Source of the DNA: Chitinophaga japonensis
Lineage (GTDB): Bacteria > Bacteroidota > Bacteroidia > Chitinophagales > Chitinophagaceae
Assembly (NCBI RefSeq): GCF_007830125.1
Contig: NZ_VLLG01000007.1
Span: 186,001 to 250,000, forward strand
Direction: 5' to 3'
DNA length: 64,000 bases
Each line of letters starts with the position of its first letter. Positions within the stretch are counted from its first letter, which is position 1. A program made the position numbers and the translations under genes. Below the pieces are notes generated by a model, which made no database searches, had not been told where the DNA came from, and was given only the letters and a program-made list of their open reading frames with translations. Below, piece after piece: positions 8,078-17,416 of the stretch.

Positions 8078-10456
8078 ATGAAACATTTAATGCTTTTAAT
8101 GCTGCTTTGCAGCAGCGCTGCGCTGTACGCCCAGCAAACCATTACCGGTACCGTTACCGATAAGACCACCGGCCAGCCTTTGGAGGGCGTTTCCATGATC
8201 ATTGACGGCAACACCGCCAGCGGGGTGCATACCAATGCCAGCGGCCGCTACCAACTGACGGCTCCCGGCAAAGGCGCGTACCGCCTGCAGGCCAGCTACC
8301 TGGGTTACCGCACCTACACTACCACGCTGCAGGCCGGACAGGCGCCCGGCCAGCTCAACATTGCGCTGGAAGAAACCGGCCTGTTCGTAGAGCCGGTAGA
8401 GATCAGCAGCCTGCGCGGCGGCAAACATGCACCTTTTACCCGCTCCACGCTGGACGCAGCGGACATCAAACAACAGAACCTGGGACAGGACCTGCCCGTT
8501 TTACTGAACCAACTGCCCGGCGTGGTGACCAGCTCCGATGCTGGTAACGGTATCGGCTATACGGGTATGCGGGTGCGCGGGTCAGACATTACCCGTATCA
8601 ATGTGACCGTAAACGGCATCCCGATCAACGATGCGGAATCGCAGGGCACCTTTTTTGTAAATATGCCCGACTTCGCTTCCTCTGTCAGCAGCATACAACT
8701 GCAGCGCGGCGTAGGCACCTCCACCAACGGCGCCGGCGCATTCGGGGCCACGCTGAACCTCAGCACCAACGAGTTCCGGGACAAAGCTTACGGGGAGACC
8801 AGCAACAGCTACGGCTCCTTCAATAGCTGGAAACATACGATAAAGGCCGGCTCCGGCCTGATCAACGACCACTTTACCGTGGATGCGCGGCTTTCAAAGA
8901 TCAGCTCCGACGGGTACATAGACCGGGCCAGCTCCGACCTGCGCTCTTTCTATACCTCCGCCGCCTACATCTCCAAAAAGACCGCCATCCGACTGAACGT
9001 GTTCTCCGGCAAGGAAAAGACCTACCAGGCCTGGAATGGCGTGCCCGAAGCGCTGCTGAAAACAGACCGGACCTACAACTCCGCCGGTACCGAAAAGCCC
9101 GGCGAGCCCTATGATAATGAAACGGACAATTACCAGCAGGATCACTACCAACTGTTCCTGAACCAGGAGATCAATGCGCATCTTAACTTCAACGTAGCGC
9201 TGCACTATACGCGCGGCAGGGGCTATTATGAGCAGTACAAAGCGCAGGAGCTGTTCACCGGTTACGGGCTCACGCCGCCCGTCATTAACGGTCAGCCGGT
9301 AGACACCACCGACCTGGTGCGGCAACTCTGGCTGGATAATTATTTCTATGGCACCGTCTTTTCCGTGAACAGCACCGGCCACCGGCTGAACTGGAGCCTG
9401 GGCGGCGGCTGGAACCGGTATGACGGCGAGCACTATGGCAAGATCATCTGGGCGCAGTACGATATTGACAAGGACCACAAATACTACGACCTGGACGCGT
9501 TTAAAACGGACCTGAACATTTACTGGAAAGGCGAGGCCAGCATTACGGACGCCCTGCACCTGTTTGCAGACCTGCAATACCGCACGGTGCGCTACAACAT
9601 AGACGGTTTCCGGAACAACCCTTCACTGATCCAGCACAATACCTATCACTTTTTCAATCCCAAAGCGGGACTGTATTATTACCTGGACGACCGCAGCCGG
9701 GTATATGCCTCTTTTGCCATCGGCAATAAGGAGCCCAACCGCGATGATTTTGAAGCAGGACTGGAGCAAACGCCTCAACACGAAACCCTGCGGAACGTGG
9801 AAGCGGGATATGTGCTGCGCAGCAACCGCCTTAACCTGCAGGCCAATGCCTATTACATGAACTACAAAAACCAACTGGTGCAAACGGGCAAGCTGAATGA
9901 TGTAGGCGCCTATACCCGTACCAATATTCCCAAAAGCTACCGCGTCGGTATAGAGCTGCAGGGCAGCGTTCGCCTGAACAGCGTGTTCTCCCTGGCGGTA
10001 AATGCGGCCTTCAGCCGGAATAAAGTGCAGGATTACACGGCATATATCGACAACTACGATGCGGGGAAACAGGACACTATCTCCTACGGCGACCAGGATA
10101 TCGCCTTCTCCCCTAACGTGGTAGCGGGCTATACCCTTACCGTAACGCCGGTAAAAAACCTGCGCCTGGATGTACTGGGCAAGTACACCGGCCGGCAGTA
10201 CCTGGACAATACGGGCAGCAAAGCCCGCAGCCTGGACGCTTACTACGTGAACGATGTACGCGCCCTGTATACCATACCCCAGCGCCTGTTCAGGGAGCTG
10301 AGCCTGCAGGTGATGGTGAACAATGTATTCAACAAAAAGTATGAGCCTAACGGCGCCACCTATACGTGGATAGCAGACGGGCAGGTAGTATCCGATAATT
10401 ACTACTACCCGATGGCCGGCACCAATTACCTGGTGGGGTTAACGGTAGGATTCTGA
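8078..10456 (+). CDS. TonB-dependent outer-membrane receptor, predicted thiamine/precursor transporter
   Basis: Outer-membrane active transporter powered by TonB. From the ATG at 8078 it has 792 residues: signal peptide (MKHLMLLMLLCSSAALYAQQ), carboxypeptidase-regulatory-like domain (about 20-105; ITGTVTDKTTGQPLEGV), plug domain (about 125-240; LPGVVTSSDAG, MRVRGSDITRINVTVNGIP), then a 22-strand-type barrel ending in the aromatic VGLTVGF. The upstream frame to 8036 adds 14 residues before the signal peptide and is not preferred. Substrate inference rests on the TPP riboswitch: THI-regulated TonB receptors in Bacteroidetes are predicted or shown thiamine importers. No thiamine enzymes or inner-membrane PnuT lie next to it. 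Divergent from ssb, convergent with argH. Confidence 0.9.
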   Translation: MKHLMLLMLLCSSAALYAQQTITGTVTDKTTGQPLEGVSMIIDGNTASGVHTNASGRYQLTAPGKGAYRLQASYLGYRTYTTTLQAGQAPGQLNIALEETGLFVEPVEISSLRGGKHAPFTRSTLDAADIKQQNLGQDLPVLLNQLPGVVTSSDAGNGIGYTGMRVRGSDITRINVTVNGIPINDAESQGTFFVNMPDFASSVSSIQLQRGVGTSTNGAGAFGATLNLSTNEFRDKAYGETSNSYGSFNSWKHTIKAGSGLINDHFTVDARLSKISSDGYIDRASSDLRSFYTSAAYISKKTAIRLNVFSGKEKTYQAWNGVPEALLKTDRTYNSAGTEKPGEPYDNETDNYQQDHYQLFLNQEINAHLNFNVALHYTRGRGYYEQYKAQELFTGYGLTPPVINGQPVDTTDLVRQLWLDNYFYGTVFSVNSTGHRLNWSLGGGWNRYDGEHYGKIIWAQYDIDKDHKYYDLDAFKTDLNIYWKGEASITDALHLFADLQYRTVRYNIDGFRNNPSLIQHNTYHFFNPKAGLYYYLDDRSRVYASFAIGNKEPNRDDFEAGLEQTPQHETLRNVEAGYVLRSNRLNLQANAYYMNYKNQLVQTGKLNDVGAYTRTNIPKSYRVGIELQGSVRLNSVFSLAVNAAFSRNKVQDYTAYIDNYDAGKQDTISYGDQDIAFSPNVVAGYTLTVTPVKNLRLDVLGKYTGRQYLDNTGSKARSLDAYYVNDVRALYTIPQRLFRELSLQVMVNNVFNKKYEPNGATYTWIADGQVVSDNYYYPMAGTNYLVGLTVGF

Positions 10457-10457
10457 C

Positions 10458-11789
10458 CTATTGCAGGAGGCGGCTGATGGCCGCCTCTACTTTTTCAAAG
10501 GGGAAGCCTTTTATCACAGTTTCCATCAGCTCCTTTACCTGTTCAGTACAAAGATTGCCAATGCTGCCGGCATGGGTATGGTGTACTTCCTTCTGCGGTA
10601 CGAAAGTGCCTTTTTCAATATCCATGCCCACCTGGCGGTACGCCTCCCGGAAGGGAACGCCTTCCAGCACCAGTTTGTTTACCACCTCCACGCTGAAGAG
10701 GTAGCGGTACTTTTCATCTTCCAGGATGTTCTCCTTTACCTGCATATGCCCTAGCATGAGGCCGGCCATCTGCAGGCAGTTGCGCAGCACCTGGAAAGCA
10801 GGGAACAGGTTCTCCTTGAGCAACTGCAGATCGCGGTGGTAGCCGGAGGGCAGGTTGGTGGTCATCATGGCGATCTCGTTGGGCAGCGCCTGTAATTTGT
10901 TGCCATAAGAGCGGATCAGCTCCCAAACATCCGGGTTCTTTTTATGCGGCATGATGCTGGAGCCGGTGGTCAGCTCATCCGGGAAGCTGATAAAGCCGAA
11001 GTTCTGGTTCATGAACAGGCAGGCATCCATGGCCAGCCTGGCCAGGGTAGCGCCCAGGCCCGCCAGGGCAAAGGCTACGGTCTTTTCCGTTTTACCGCGC
11101 CCCATCTGGGCATATACAACATTATAATTGAGCGTGTCAAATCCTAAGAGATGGGTGGTCAACTCACGGTCCAGGGGGAACGAAGAACCGTAGCCGGCGG
11201 CGGAGCCCAGCGGGTTTTTGTTCACCACCTTGTAAGCGCCCTGCAGCAGGGTCAGGTCGTCTACCAGGCTTTCCGCGTAAGCGCCCAGCCACAGCCCGAA
11301 AGAGGATGGCATGGCTACCTGCAGGTGCGTATAGCCAGGCAGCAGCACATCTTTATACAGCTCGCTTTTCTGCTGCAGCAGGTCAAAGAGTTGCTTCACC
11401 TCCCCGGTCAGCGTTTGCAGCTCGCTCCGCAGGAACAGCTTCAGGTCCACCAGCACCTGGTCATTACGGGAACGGCCGCTGTGTATCTTCTTGCCTACTT
11501 CTCCCAGCCGGCGTGTGAGCAGCAGCTCCACCTGGGAGTGAATATCCTCCACCCCTTCCTCCAGCACAAAATGCCCGTCCCCGATCTCTGTATAGATGTT
11601 TTTCAGCTCCTGCTGCAGTACTGCCAGCTCCTCCGCCGTCAGCAGCCCGATCTTTTCCAGCATCGCGATATGCGCCAGGGAGCCCAGCACATCAAAAGGG
11701 GCCAGGTAAGCGTCCATTTCCCGGTCCCTGCCTATGGTAAACTGCTCTACGGCAGCCAGGGCGGATTTATCTTTTTGCCAAAGTTTCAT
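10458..11789 (-). CDS. argH: Argininosuccinate lyase
   Basis: Last step of arginine synthesis: splits argininosuccinate into arginine and fumarate in the cytoplasm. The 443-residue protein has the fumarase/aspartase superfamily signature GSSIMPHKKNPD (catalytic Ser loop), the block SGRSRNDQVLVDLKLFLRSE and the His-containing block GYTHLQVAMPSSFG. The start at 11789 (MKLWQKDKS) is chosen because it avoids overlap with the GNAT gene; an alternative at 11819 would run into it. It is the last gene of the nine-gene arginine operon and ends 1 nt from the convergent receptor gene. Confidence 0.95.
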   Translation of the reverse strand: MKLWQKDKSALAAVEQFTIGRDREMDAYLAPFDVLGSLAHIAMLEKIGLLTAEELAVLQQELKNIYTEIGDGHFVLEEGVEDIHSQVELLLTRRLGEVGKKIHSGRSRNDQVLVDLKLFLRSELQTLTGEVKQLFDLLQQKSELYKDVLLPGYTHLQVAMPSSFGLWLGAYAESLVDDLTLLQGAYKVVNKNPLGSAAGYGSSFPLDRELTTHLLGFDTLNYNVVYAQMGRGKTEKTVAFALAGLGATLARLAMDACLFMNQNFGFISFPDELTTGSSIMPHKKNPDVWELIRSYGNKLQALPNEIAMMTTNLPSGYHRDLQLLKENLFPAFQVLRNCLQMAGLMLGHMQVKENILEDEKYRYLFSVEVVNKLVLEGVPFREAYRQVGMDIEKGTFVPQKEVHHTHAGSIGNLCTEQVKELMETVIKGFPFEKVEAAISRLLQ

Positions 11790-11799
11790 GTGTTCATGT

Positions 11800-12381
11800 T
11801 TAAAAACCGTATTTCGCAAATATCCTTTCCTTTATCTCCGGCCATTCGGCTTTCAGTATGCTGAAGTATACCGTGTTACGCAGGCTGCCGTCGGAGCCCA
11901 CCATATGATGGCGCAGGATGCCTTCCTGCTGCGCGCCGATGCTCAGGATGGCGTTGCGGGACCGGGTGTTCAGCTCATTCGTTTTCAGCTCCACGCGGTT
12001 CAGTCCCATCACCTCAAAGGCGTGCTGCAGCATGGCGAATTTCATGGCTTTATTCAGGCCGGAGCCCTGCAGGGGCGGGTCTATCCAGGTGTAGCCGATC
12101 TCCGCGCGCCTGTGCGACTGGGAGATAGCGGCAAAGCGGGTACTGCCGGCCACCCGGTTCTCCCGCCTGTCAATGATCACAAAGGGAATGGCCTCTCCCC
12201 GCTCCCGGTCTGCCAGCGCCGTTTGCACATATTTTTCCAGGTCGGCTTTTTCCTGCACCTTAATGGTGGACACCTTCCACAATACCGGCTGCAAAGCCAC
12301 CGGCAGCAGGCCCTCTATATCCGCTGCCTGCAGCGGGCGCAGGAGCACGCGTTTGTTTTCCAGCACAGGATAAAAGTCCAT
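11800..12381 (-). CDS. GNAT-family N-acetyltransferase (RimJ/RimL type)
   Basis: Predicted acetyl-CoA-dependent acetyltransferase of 193 residues. It has the RimJ/L-like start (LENKRVLLRPLQAADIEGLL), the pyrophosphate-binding segment SHRRAEIGYTWIDPPLQGSG and the late block VELKTNELNTRSRNAILSIG. Family members acetylate protein N-termini or small amines. It sits between argE and argH: its start lies 1 nt after the argE stop and argH begins 10 nt after its stop, so it is co-transcribed with the arginine genes. Its substrate is unknown, and a role in the pathway is not shown. Confidence 0.85.
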   Translation of the reverse strand: MDFYPVLENKRVLLRPLQAADIEGLLPVALQPVLWKVSTIKVQEKADLEKYVQTALADRERGEAIPFVIIDRRENRVAGSTRFAAISQSHRRAEIGYTWIDPPLQGSGLNKAMKFAMLQHAFEVMGLNRVELKTNELNTRSRNAILSIGAQQEGILRHHMVGSDGSLRNTVYFSILKAEWPEIKERIFAKYGF

Positions 12382-12382
12382 C

Positions 12383-13447
12383 TTATACAATTTGTTCCAG
12401 CAATTTAATATAAGTATCAATACCCTCCCTGATCTCGTCCAGGCCAATGTACTCATCCGCCGTATGGGAACGGGCGGAATCGCCCGGGCCTATTTTTATG
12501 GAAGTGGCGGGTATCAGCGCCTGGTCCGAGGTGGTAGGCGATCCGTACCAGCTTTTGCCCAGTTGCAGCCCGGCCTGCACCACCGGGTGATCCAGCGGTA
12601 TGCCGGAGGGGCGCATGCGCATGGAGCGCGGCGTTACCTCGCAGCTTACGTGCTGCCGGATGGTGTCCAGCACTTCTTCCAGTGTATACTTCTCCGTTAC
12701 CCGCACGTCTGCCACGAAGGAGCAGTCGGCCGGCACCACATTGTGCGCCTTGTTGGAGGTGTTGATCACGGTGACGGTCATTTTAACGGGACCCAGCGTT
12801 TCCGACACTTCGGGAAACTGGTATTGCTGAAACCAGTTGATGTCCGCCAGCGCCTTGTAAATAGCGTTCTCGCCTTCGTTGCGGGCCGCATGCCCGGCTT
12901 TGCCCCGGCTCACGCAGTCCAGCACCATCAGCCCTTTCTCCGCAATGGCCAGTTGCGTTTGTGTAGGCTCGCCTACAATGGCCAGCTCAATAGGCGGCAA
13001 CTGCAGCAATATGCTTTCTATGCCGTTGGTACCGCTGATCTCTTCTTCCGCGGTAGCAGCCAGCACCAGGTTGTAACGCAGGTCCTCCCGCCCGTAAAAA
13101 TGCAGGAAAACGGCGATCAGGCTCACCAGGCAGCCGCCGGCATCGTTGCTGCCCAGGCCATACAGCTTATTGTCTACAATGTCCGGGCTGAAAGGATCGC
13201 GGGTATATTGCGGGTTCGGTTTTACAGTATCGTGATGGGAATTAAGCAGGATCACGGGCTTTGCGGGATCAAAATATTTGTTCTGCGCCCAGATATTGTT
13301 GAGGTGCTGCCGGAAAGACACGCCCTTTTCCGCCAGCATGCTGCCGATCAACTGCGCTGTGCCCTGCTCCTCGCGGCTGATGGAGGGCGTGGCGATCAGT
13401 TGCTGCAGCAGTTTTACAGCATCTTCATATAACTGTTGGTTCCACAT
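12383..13447 (-). CDS. argE: M20-family deacylase: N-acyl-citrulline/ornithine deacylase
   Basis: Zinc peptidase-fold enzyme that removes the N-acyl group from the arginine pathway intermediate. With an ArgF'-type carbamoyltransferase in the operon, the natural substrate is likely N-acyl-citrulline rather than N-acetylornithine. The roughly 354-residue protein has the metal motifs NSHHDTV and GLGSNDAGGCLVS and the catalytic Glu pair in ATAEEEISGTNG; a further ligand region is GEPTQTQLAIAEKG. The start at 13447 (MWNQQLYED) follows the argB stop by 2 nt; a start at 13456 would overlap it. Confidence 0.88.
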   Translation of the reverse strand: MWNQQLYEDAVKLLQQLIATPSISREEQGTAQLIGSMLAEKGVSFRQHLNNIWAQNKYFDPAKPVILLNSHHDTVKPNPQYTRDPFSPDIVDNKLYGLGSNDAGGCLVSLIAVFLHFYGREDLRYNLVLAATAEEEISGTNGIESILLQLPPIELAIVGEPTQTQLAIAEKGLMVLDCVSRGKAGHAARNEGENAIYKALADINWFQQYQFPEVSETLGPVKMTVTVINTSNKAHNVVPADCSFVADVRVTEKYTLEEVLDTIRQHVSCEVTPRSMRMRPSGIPLDHPVVQAGLQLGKSWYGSPTTSDQALIPATSIKIGPGDSARSHTADEYIGLDEIREGIDTYIKLLEQIV

Positions 13448-13449
13448 AG

Positions 13450-14235
13450 TCAGCATATTAAGGTACCCGCTACCGTACCGGACGTATTGCTCCGCACATC
13501 GGCAGCATGCCCGATCAGCACTTCCTTCACCCCGCTTTCAATAGCGGCAAAAGCATTCTCCAGCTTGGGCAGTATCCCGTCTGACAGCACCTTTTGCTCC
13601 AGCAGGCGGGCATATATTTCACGGTTGATAAGATGTATCACGGAGTCGTCGTCTTCTGCGTTCTGCAGCACCCCTTTCTTTTCAAAGCAGTAAATGAGGC
13701 GTACATCGTAGTAGGCGGACAGGCCGGTAGCCAGCGAGGAAGCAATGGTATCCGCATTGGTGTTCAGCATCTGTCCCTGCCCGTCGTGGGTGAGCGGCGC
13801 AAATACCGGCGTAAGTCCTACGTCCAGCAGGGCCTTCAGCGGCGCAATGTTCAGCGCTGCGCTGGTGATGTCTCCCACAAACCCGTAATCTATTTCCTTT
13901 ACGGGGCGTTTCACCGCCGGGATGATGTTGGCATCCGCGCCGGTAAGGCCGATCGCGTTACAGTGCAGGGCCTGTAGGTGCGCCACCACCTGCTTGTTCA
14001 CCAGCCCGCCGTATACCATGGTTACCAGGTCGATGGTAGCGGCATCCGTGATCCGGCGCCCGTCCACGTACTTTGATTCGATGCCCAGCCGCTCGCCGAT
14101 GCGGGTAGCGATCTTCCCGCCGCCGTGAATCAACACCTTCGGGCCTTGCACCGCCGCCAGGTCCTGCAGGAAAGACTGCAGCAGGGCCGGGTTATCAATG
14201 ACATTACCACCTACTTTGATAACAAATAATTGCAT
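13450..14235 (-). CDS. argB: N-acetyl/N-succinylglutamate kinase
   Basis: Phosphorylates the gamma-carboxylate of N-acyl-glutamate, the second step of arginine synthesis. The 261-residue amino acid kinase has KVGGNVIDNP at the N-terminus, the Gly-rich loop VLIHGGGKIATRIGERLG, the block VDGRRITDAATIDLVTMV and the ATP-side segment NTNADTIASSLATGL. It sits 3 nt downstream of argF'. Because Bacteroidetes relatives use succinylated intermediates, the acyl group (acetyl or succinyl) cannot be fixed from sequence. Confidence 0.93.
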   Translation of the reverse strand: MQLFVIKVGGNVIDNPALLQSFLQDLAAVQGPKVLIHGGGKIATRIGERLGIESKYVDGRRITDAATIDLVTMVYGGLVNKQVVAHLQALHCNAIGLTGADANIIPAVKRPVKEIDYGFVGDITSAALNIAPLKALLDVGLTPVFAPLTHDGQGQMLNTNADTIASSLATGLSAYYDVRLIYCFEKKGVLQNAEDDDSVIHLINREIYARLLEQKVLSDGILPKLENAFAAIESGVKEVLIGHAADVRSNTSGTVAGTLIC

Positions 14236-14238
14236 GGA

Positions 14239-15192
14239 TCAGCTATTTTTTAAGATTTCGCTCAGTACGGCCTGGGCTGCCCACACGCGGTTGCCGGCCT
14301 GCCGGATCACGATGGACTGCGGCCCGTCCAGCACCTCGTCTGCTATCACCACGTTCCTTCTTACCGGCAGGCAGTGCATTACCTTTGCGCCGGCGGTCTG
14401 CTCCAGCTTGCGGTTGGTGATCATCCAGCTATTGTCCGTACTGGTGATCTTACCGTAATCCTTATACGAAGACCAGTTTTTTACATACACAAAATCCGCA
14501 TCCTGCAGGGCTTTATCCTGGTCGTGCTCTACCCGGGCGTTACCGCTGAATTTAGGGTCCAGCTCATACCCTTCCGGGTGTGTGATCACAAAATCCGCTT
14601 CCCCCCAGGCGTTCATCCACTGCGCAAAGGAGTTGGGCACGGCCTGCGGCAGGGCCTTAACATGCGGCGCCCAGGTCATTACCACCTTCGGTTTGCGCGG
14701 CTGCTGCCAATGCTCGTGGATGGTCACTACATCCGTGAGGCTTTGCAGGGGGTGTAAGGTAGCGCTTTCCAGGCTTACCACGGGTATGCCAGCGTATTTA
14801 ATGAACTGGCTGATATATTTTTCCGTATAGTCTTCCTCTTTATTTTGGAGGCCGGGAAAGGTGCGGATGGACAGGATGTCAAAGTACTGTCCCATCACGG
14901 CGGCGGCTTCTTTCACATGCTCCGTAGTGCTGCCGCTCATTACCACGCCGTCATTCATTTCCAGTTGCCAGCCTTCTTTGTCAATATTGAACACGATCAC
15001 TTCCATGCCCAGGTTCCTGGCAGCTACCTGTGTGCTAAGCCTTGTTCGCAGGCTGGGATTCAGGAATAACATGCCCAGCGTTTTGCCGGCTCCCAGCGTT
15101 TTATCTTTGAACGGCTCTTTTTTGTAGCCCAGTGCTGTGTTGATCATACCCGGCACGCCGGGCACATCAGCTACGGAAATAAATTGCTTCAT
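14239..15192 (-). CDS. argF': N-acyl-ornithine carbamoyltransferase (ArgF' type)
   Basis: Transfers a carbamoyl group to an N-acylated ornithine to form N-acyl-citrulline. The 317-residue protein has the carbamoyl-phosphate motif FLNPSLRTRLSTQ (residues 43-55), WAPHVKALPQAVPNSFAQW, and the late HCLPVRRN motif. It aligns without gaps to what I recall of Bacteroides fragilis N-succinylornithine carbamoyltransferase. In that family residue 90 sets acyl specificity (Pro for succinyl, Glu at the equivalent site for acetyl). Here it is Thr90 in GSTTEHVKEA, so the acyl group is uncertain. It lies between argD and argB. Confidence 0.93.
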   Translation of the reverse strand: MKQFISVADVPGVPGMINTALGYKKEPFKDKTLGAGKTLGMLFLNPSLRTRLSTQVAARNLGMEVIVFNIDKEGWQLEMNDGVVMSGSTTEHVKEAAAVMGQYFDILSIRTFPGLQNKEEDYTEKYISQFIKYAGIPVVSLESATLHPLQSLTDVVTIHEHWQQPRKPKVVMTWAPHVKALPQAVPNSFAQWMNAWGEADFVITHPEGYELDPKFSGNARVEHDQDKALQDADFVYVKNWSSYKDYGKITSTDNSWMITNRKLEQTAGAKVMHCLPVRRNVVIADEVLDGPQSIVIRQAGNRVWAAQAVLSEILKNS

Positions 15193-15223
15193 CTGTTATT
15201 TTTTATCTTTTCCCCTGTGTTCA

Positions 15224-16351
15224 CTATTTCGTTAATTCAGTTTTGAAGGCCACCAGGAACTGGTCTGCCTGTGCCTTTGTAAGCGCCAGCGAAGGCAGCA
15301 GCCGTATCACGTTCGGCCTGGCTTCCCCGGTGAATATCTTATGCCTGAATAACAATTCCTTTCTGACCTGGTTCAGTTCCTCCGGCAGCTCAATGCCTAT
15401 CATCAGACCCCGGCCCCTTACCTCTTTGATATTTGGCAGGGTGCGCAGTTGGTCCATGAGATACTGTCCAAGTGTAGCGGCGTTCTGAATGAGCTGCTCC
15501 TGTGCTATCACTTCCAGCACGGCCAGTGCAGCCGCGCAGGCCAGGTGGTTGCCGCCAAAGGTAGTGCCCAGCAGGCCGTAAGAGGGCTGTATGTGCGGTG
15601 CAATGATGATGCCGCCCACCGGGAAGCCATTGCCCATGCCTTTGGCCATGGTATAGATGTCGGCGCTTACGCCGGCATGGTCGTGGGAGAAAAATTTCCC
15701 GCTGCGCCCATAGCCGCACTGCACGGCGTCCGCAATGAATACGGCATTGTGCGCATCGCACAGGCGCCTGATCTTTTGCAGGAAGGCCGGGCTGGCTACA
15801 TTAATGCCGCCCACGCCCTGGATGCCTTCTATGATCACGGAAGACACGGCATGCTGCTGAAAGGCCGCTTCCAGCGCAGTTTCATCTTCCCAGGGCAGGA
15901 ATACCACGTTATCTGTTTCATTTACCGGGGCTACTATCTTCGGGTTGTCCGTAGCCGCCACGGCCAGGGATGTACGCCCGTGAAAGGCTTTCCGGAAAGC
16001 GATGATCTTCTTTTTGCCATTGTGGAAGGAGGCCAGCTTCAGCGCATTTTCATTGGCTTCTGCGCCGGAATTACAGAGAAAAAGCTGGTAGTCTTCCCGG
16101 CCGGACACCTGGCCCAGCTTTTCCGCCAGCTCCTGCTGCAACGGTATGCGGATGGAATTGGAATAGAAGCCTACTTTGCTAAGCTGTTCAGACAGGCGCT
16201 GTACATAATGCGGATGCGTGTGGCCGATGGAGATCACGGCATGGCCGCCGTACAGGTCCAGGTATTGCGTGCCTTTATCGTCCCATACCTGGGCGCCGGC
16301 CGCTTTGGCTATAGTGATATCGTTGATGGGATATACGTCGAATAATTTCAT
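15224..16351 (-). CDS. argD: N-acyl-ornithine aminotransferase
   Basis: PLP-dependent class III aminotransferase that converts N-acyl-glutamate semialdehyde to N-acyl-ornithine. The 375-residue protein has FLCNSGAEANENALKLA (substrate/PLP phosphate region), RKAFHGRTSLAVAATDN, the PLP-contact Asp in AVFIADAVQCGYGRSG, and the Schiff-base Lys in YTMAKGMGNGFPVGG. Length matches ArgD, with no extension. It lies between argC and argF', with 31 and 49 nt intergenic gaps. Confidence 0.93.
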   Translation of the reverse strand: MKLFDVYPINDITIAKAAGAQVWDDKGTQYLDLYGGHAVISIGHTHPHYVQRLSEQLSKVGFYSNSIRIPLQQELAEKLGQVSGREDYQLFLCNSGAEANENALKLASFHNGKKKIIAFRKAFHGRTSLAVAATDNPKIVAPVNETDNVVFLPWEDETALEAAFQQHAVSSVIIEGIQGVGGINVASPAFLQKIRRLCDAHNAVFIADAVQCGYGRSGKFFSHDHAGVSADIYTMAKGMGNGFPVGGIIIAPHIQPSYGLLGTTFGGNHLACAAALAVLEVIAQEQLIQNAATLGQYLMDQLRTLPNIKEVRGRGLMIGIELPEELNQVRKELLFRHKIFTGEARPNVIRLLPSLALTKAQADQFLVAFKTELTK

Positions 16352-16400
16352 GATGCTGAAAGAGATGGTTTAAGCAACTATTGTTTGAAAATGTCATGCG

Positions 16401-17387
16401 CTAAAACACGATGGACTTCAGTTTCAGTCCCGCGGTCTCATCCAGTCCGCACATGATGTTCATGTTCTGCACCGCCTGCCCGGAAGCGCCTTTCAGCAGG
16501 TTGTCCTCGATGGAATGGATCACCAGCTTGCTGCCGGTCTTTTCCAACTGGACCAGGCATTTATTGGTGTTCACCACCTGTTTCAGGTGGATCTGCTTTT
16601 CGCTTACGTGCGTAAACGGGTGCGGTGCATAATAGGTTTGATACAGTTGTAGCGCCTGTTCCAGGGAGAGATCGCTTTCCAGGTAGGAAGTGATCCAGAT
16701 GCCCCTGGGGTAATCGCCCCGCACCGGCACAAAGTTCACATTGCCGGTAAAGGAAGGCTGCAACAACTGCAGGCTTCGTCGTATCTCTTTCAGGTGCTGG
16801 TGGGTCAGCACTTTGTAGGTGGAAACATTATTGGCCCGCCAGGTAAAGTGGGTGGTGGCCTGCAGGCTTTGCCCGGCGCCGGTGCTGCCGGTAATGCCGG
16901 TGGTATGCACCTCCTGCAGCAGGCCCGCCTGTGCCAGGGGCAGCAGTCCCAGTTGTATGGCAGTGGCAAAGCAGCCGGGATTGGCAATGTTCTGCGCCGC
17001 CGCTACCTTATCCCGCTGCAGCTCGGGAAGGCCATATACGAACTCCCGGCCCGGCAAGCTTTCGCCCAGGCGGAAATCCTGGCTCAGGTCAATGATCTTC
17101 ACCGCCGGGGCAATGGTGCTGGCTTCCAGGAACTTCCTGGCTTCCCCATGCCCCAGGCAAAGGAACAGTACATCAATATCGCTGCTGATATCCGCCGTAA
17201 AGGCCAGGTCCGTTTCGCCCAGCAGGTCGGTATGCACGCTATGCAGGGGATTCCCGGCATTGCTACGGCTATGTACAAACGCTATTTCCACATGCGGGTG
17301 GTTCAGCAGTATCCTGATCATTTCCCCGCCGGTATAACCGGCCCCGCCAATAATGCCTGTCCTGATTTTTGTGATGGTATTCGCCAT
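16401..17387 (-). CDS. argC: N-acyl-gamma-glutamyl-phosphate reductase
   Basis: NADPH-dependent reduction of N-acyl-glutamyl phosphate to the semialdehyde. The 328-residue protein has the Rossmann start GIIGGAGYTGGEMIRIL, the catalytic Cys in NIANPGCFATAIQLGLL, and the His-bearing block QHLKEIRRSL. It lies 29 nt downstream of argG and 49 nt upstream of argD in the operon. Confidence 0.94.
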   Translation of the reverse strand: MANTITKIRTGIIGGAGYTGGEMIRILLNHPHVEIAFVHSRSNAGNPLHSVHTDLLGETDLAFTADISSDIDVLFLCLGHGEARKFLEASTIAPAVKIIDLSQDFRLGESLPGREFVYGLPELQRDKVAAAQNIANPGCFATAIQLGLLPLAQAGLLQEVHTTGITGSTGAGQSLQATTHFTWRANNVSTYKVLTHQHLKEIRRSLQLLQPSFTGNVNFVPVRGDYPRGIWITSYLESDLSLEQALQLYQTYYAPHPFTHVSEKQIHLKQVVNTNKCLVQLEKTGSKLVIHSIEDNLLKGASGQAVQNMNIMCGLDETAGLKLKSIVF

Positions 17388-17416
17388 TTGTACTTTCGCT
17401 TTTTTTGCCGCCGGCC

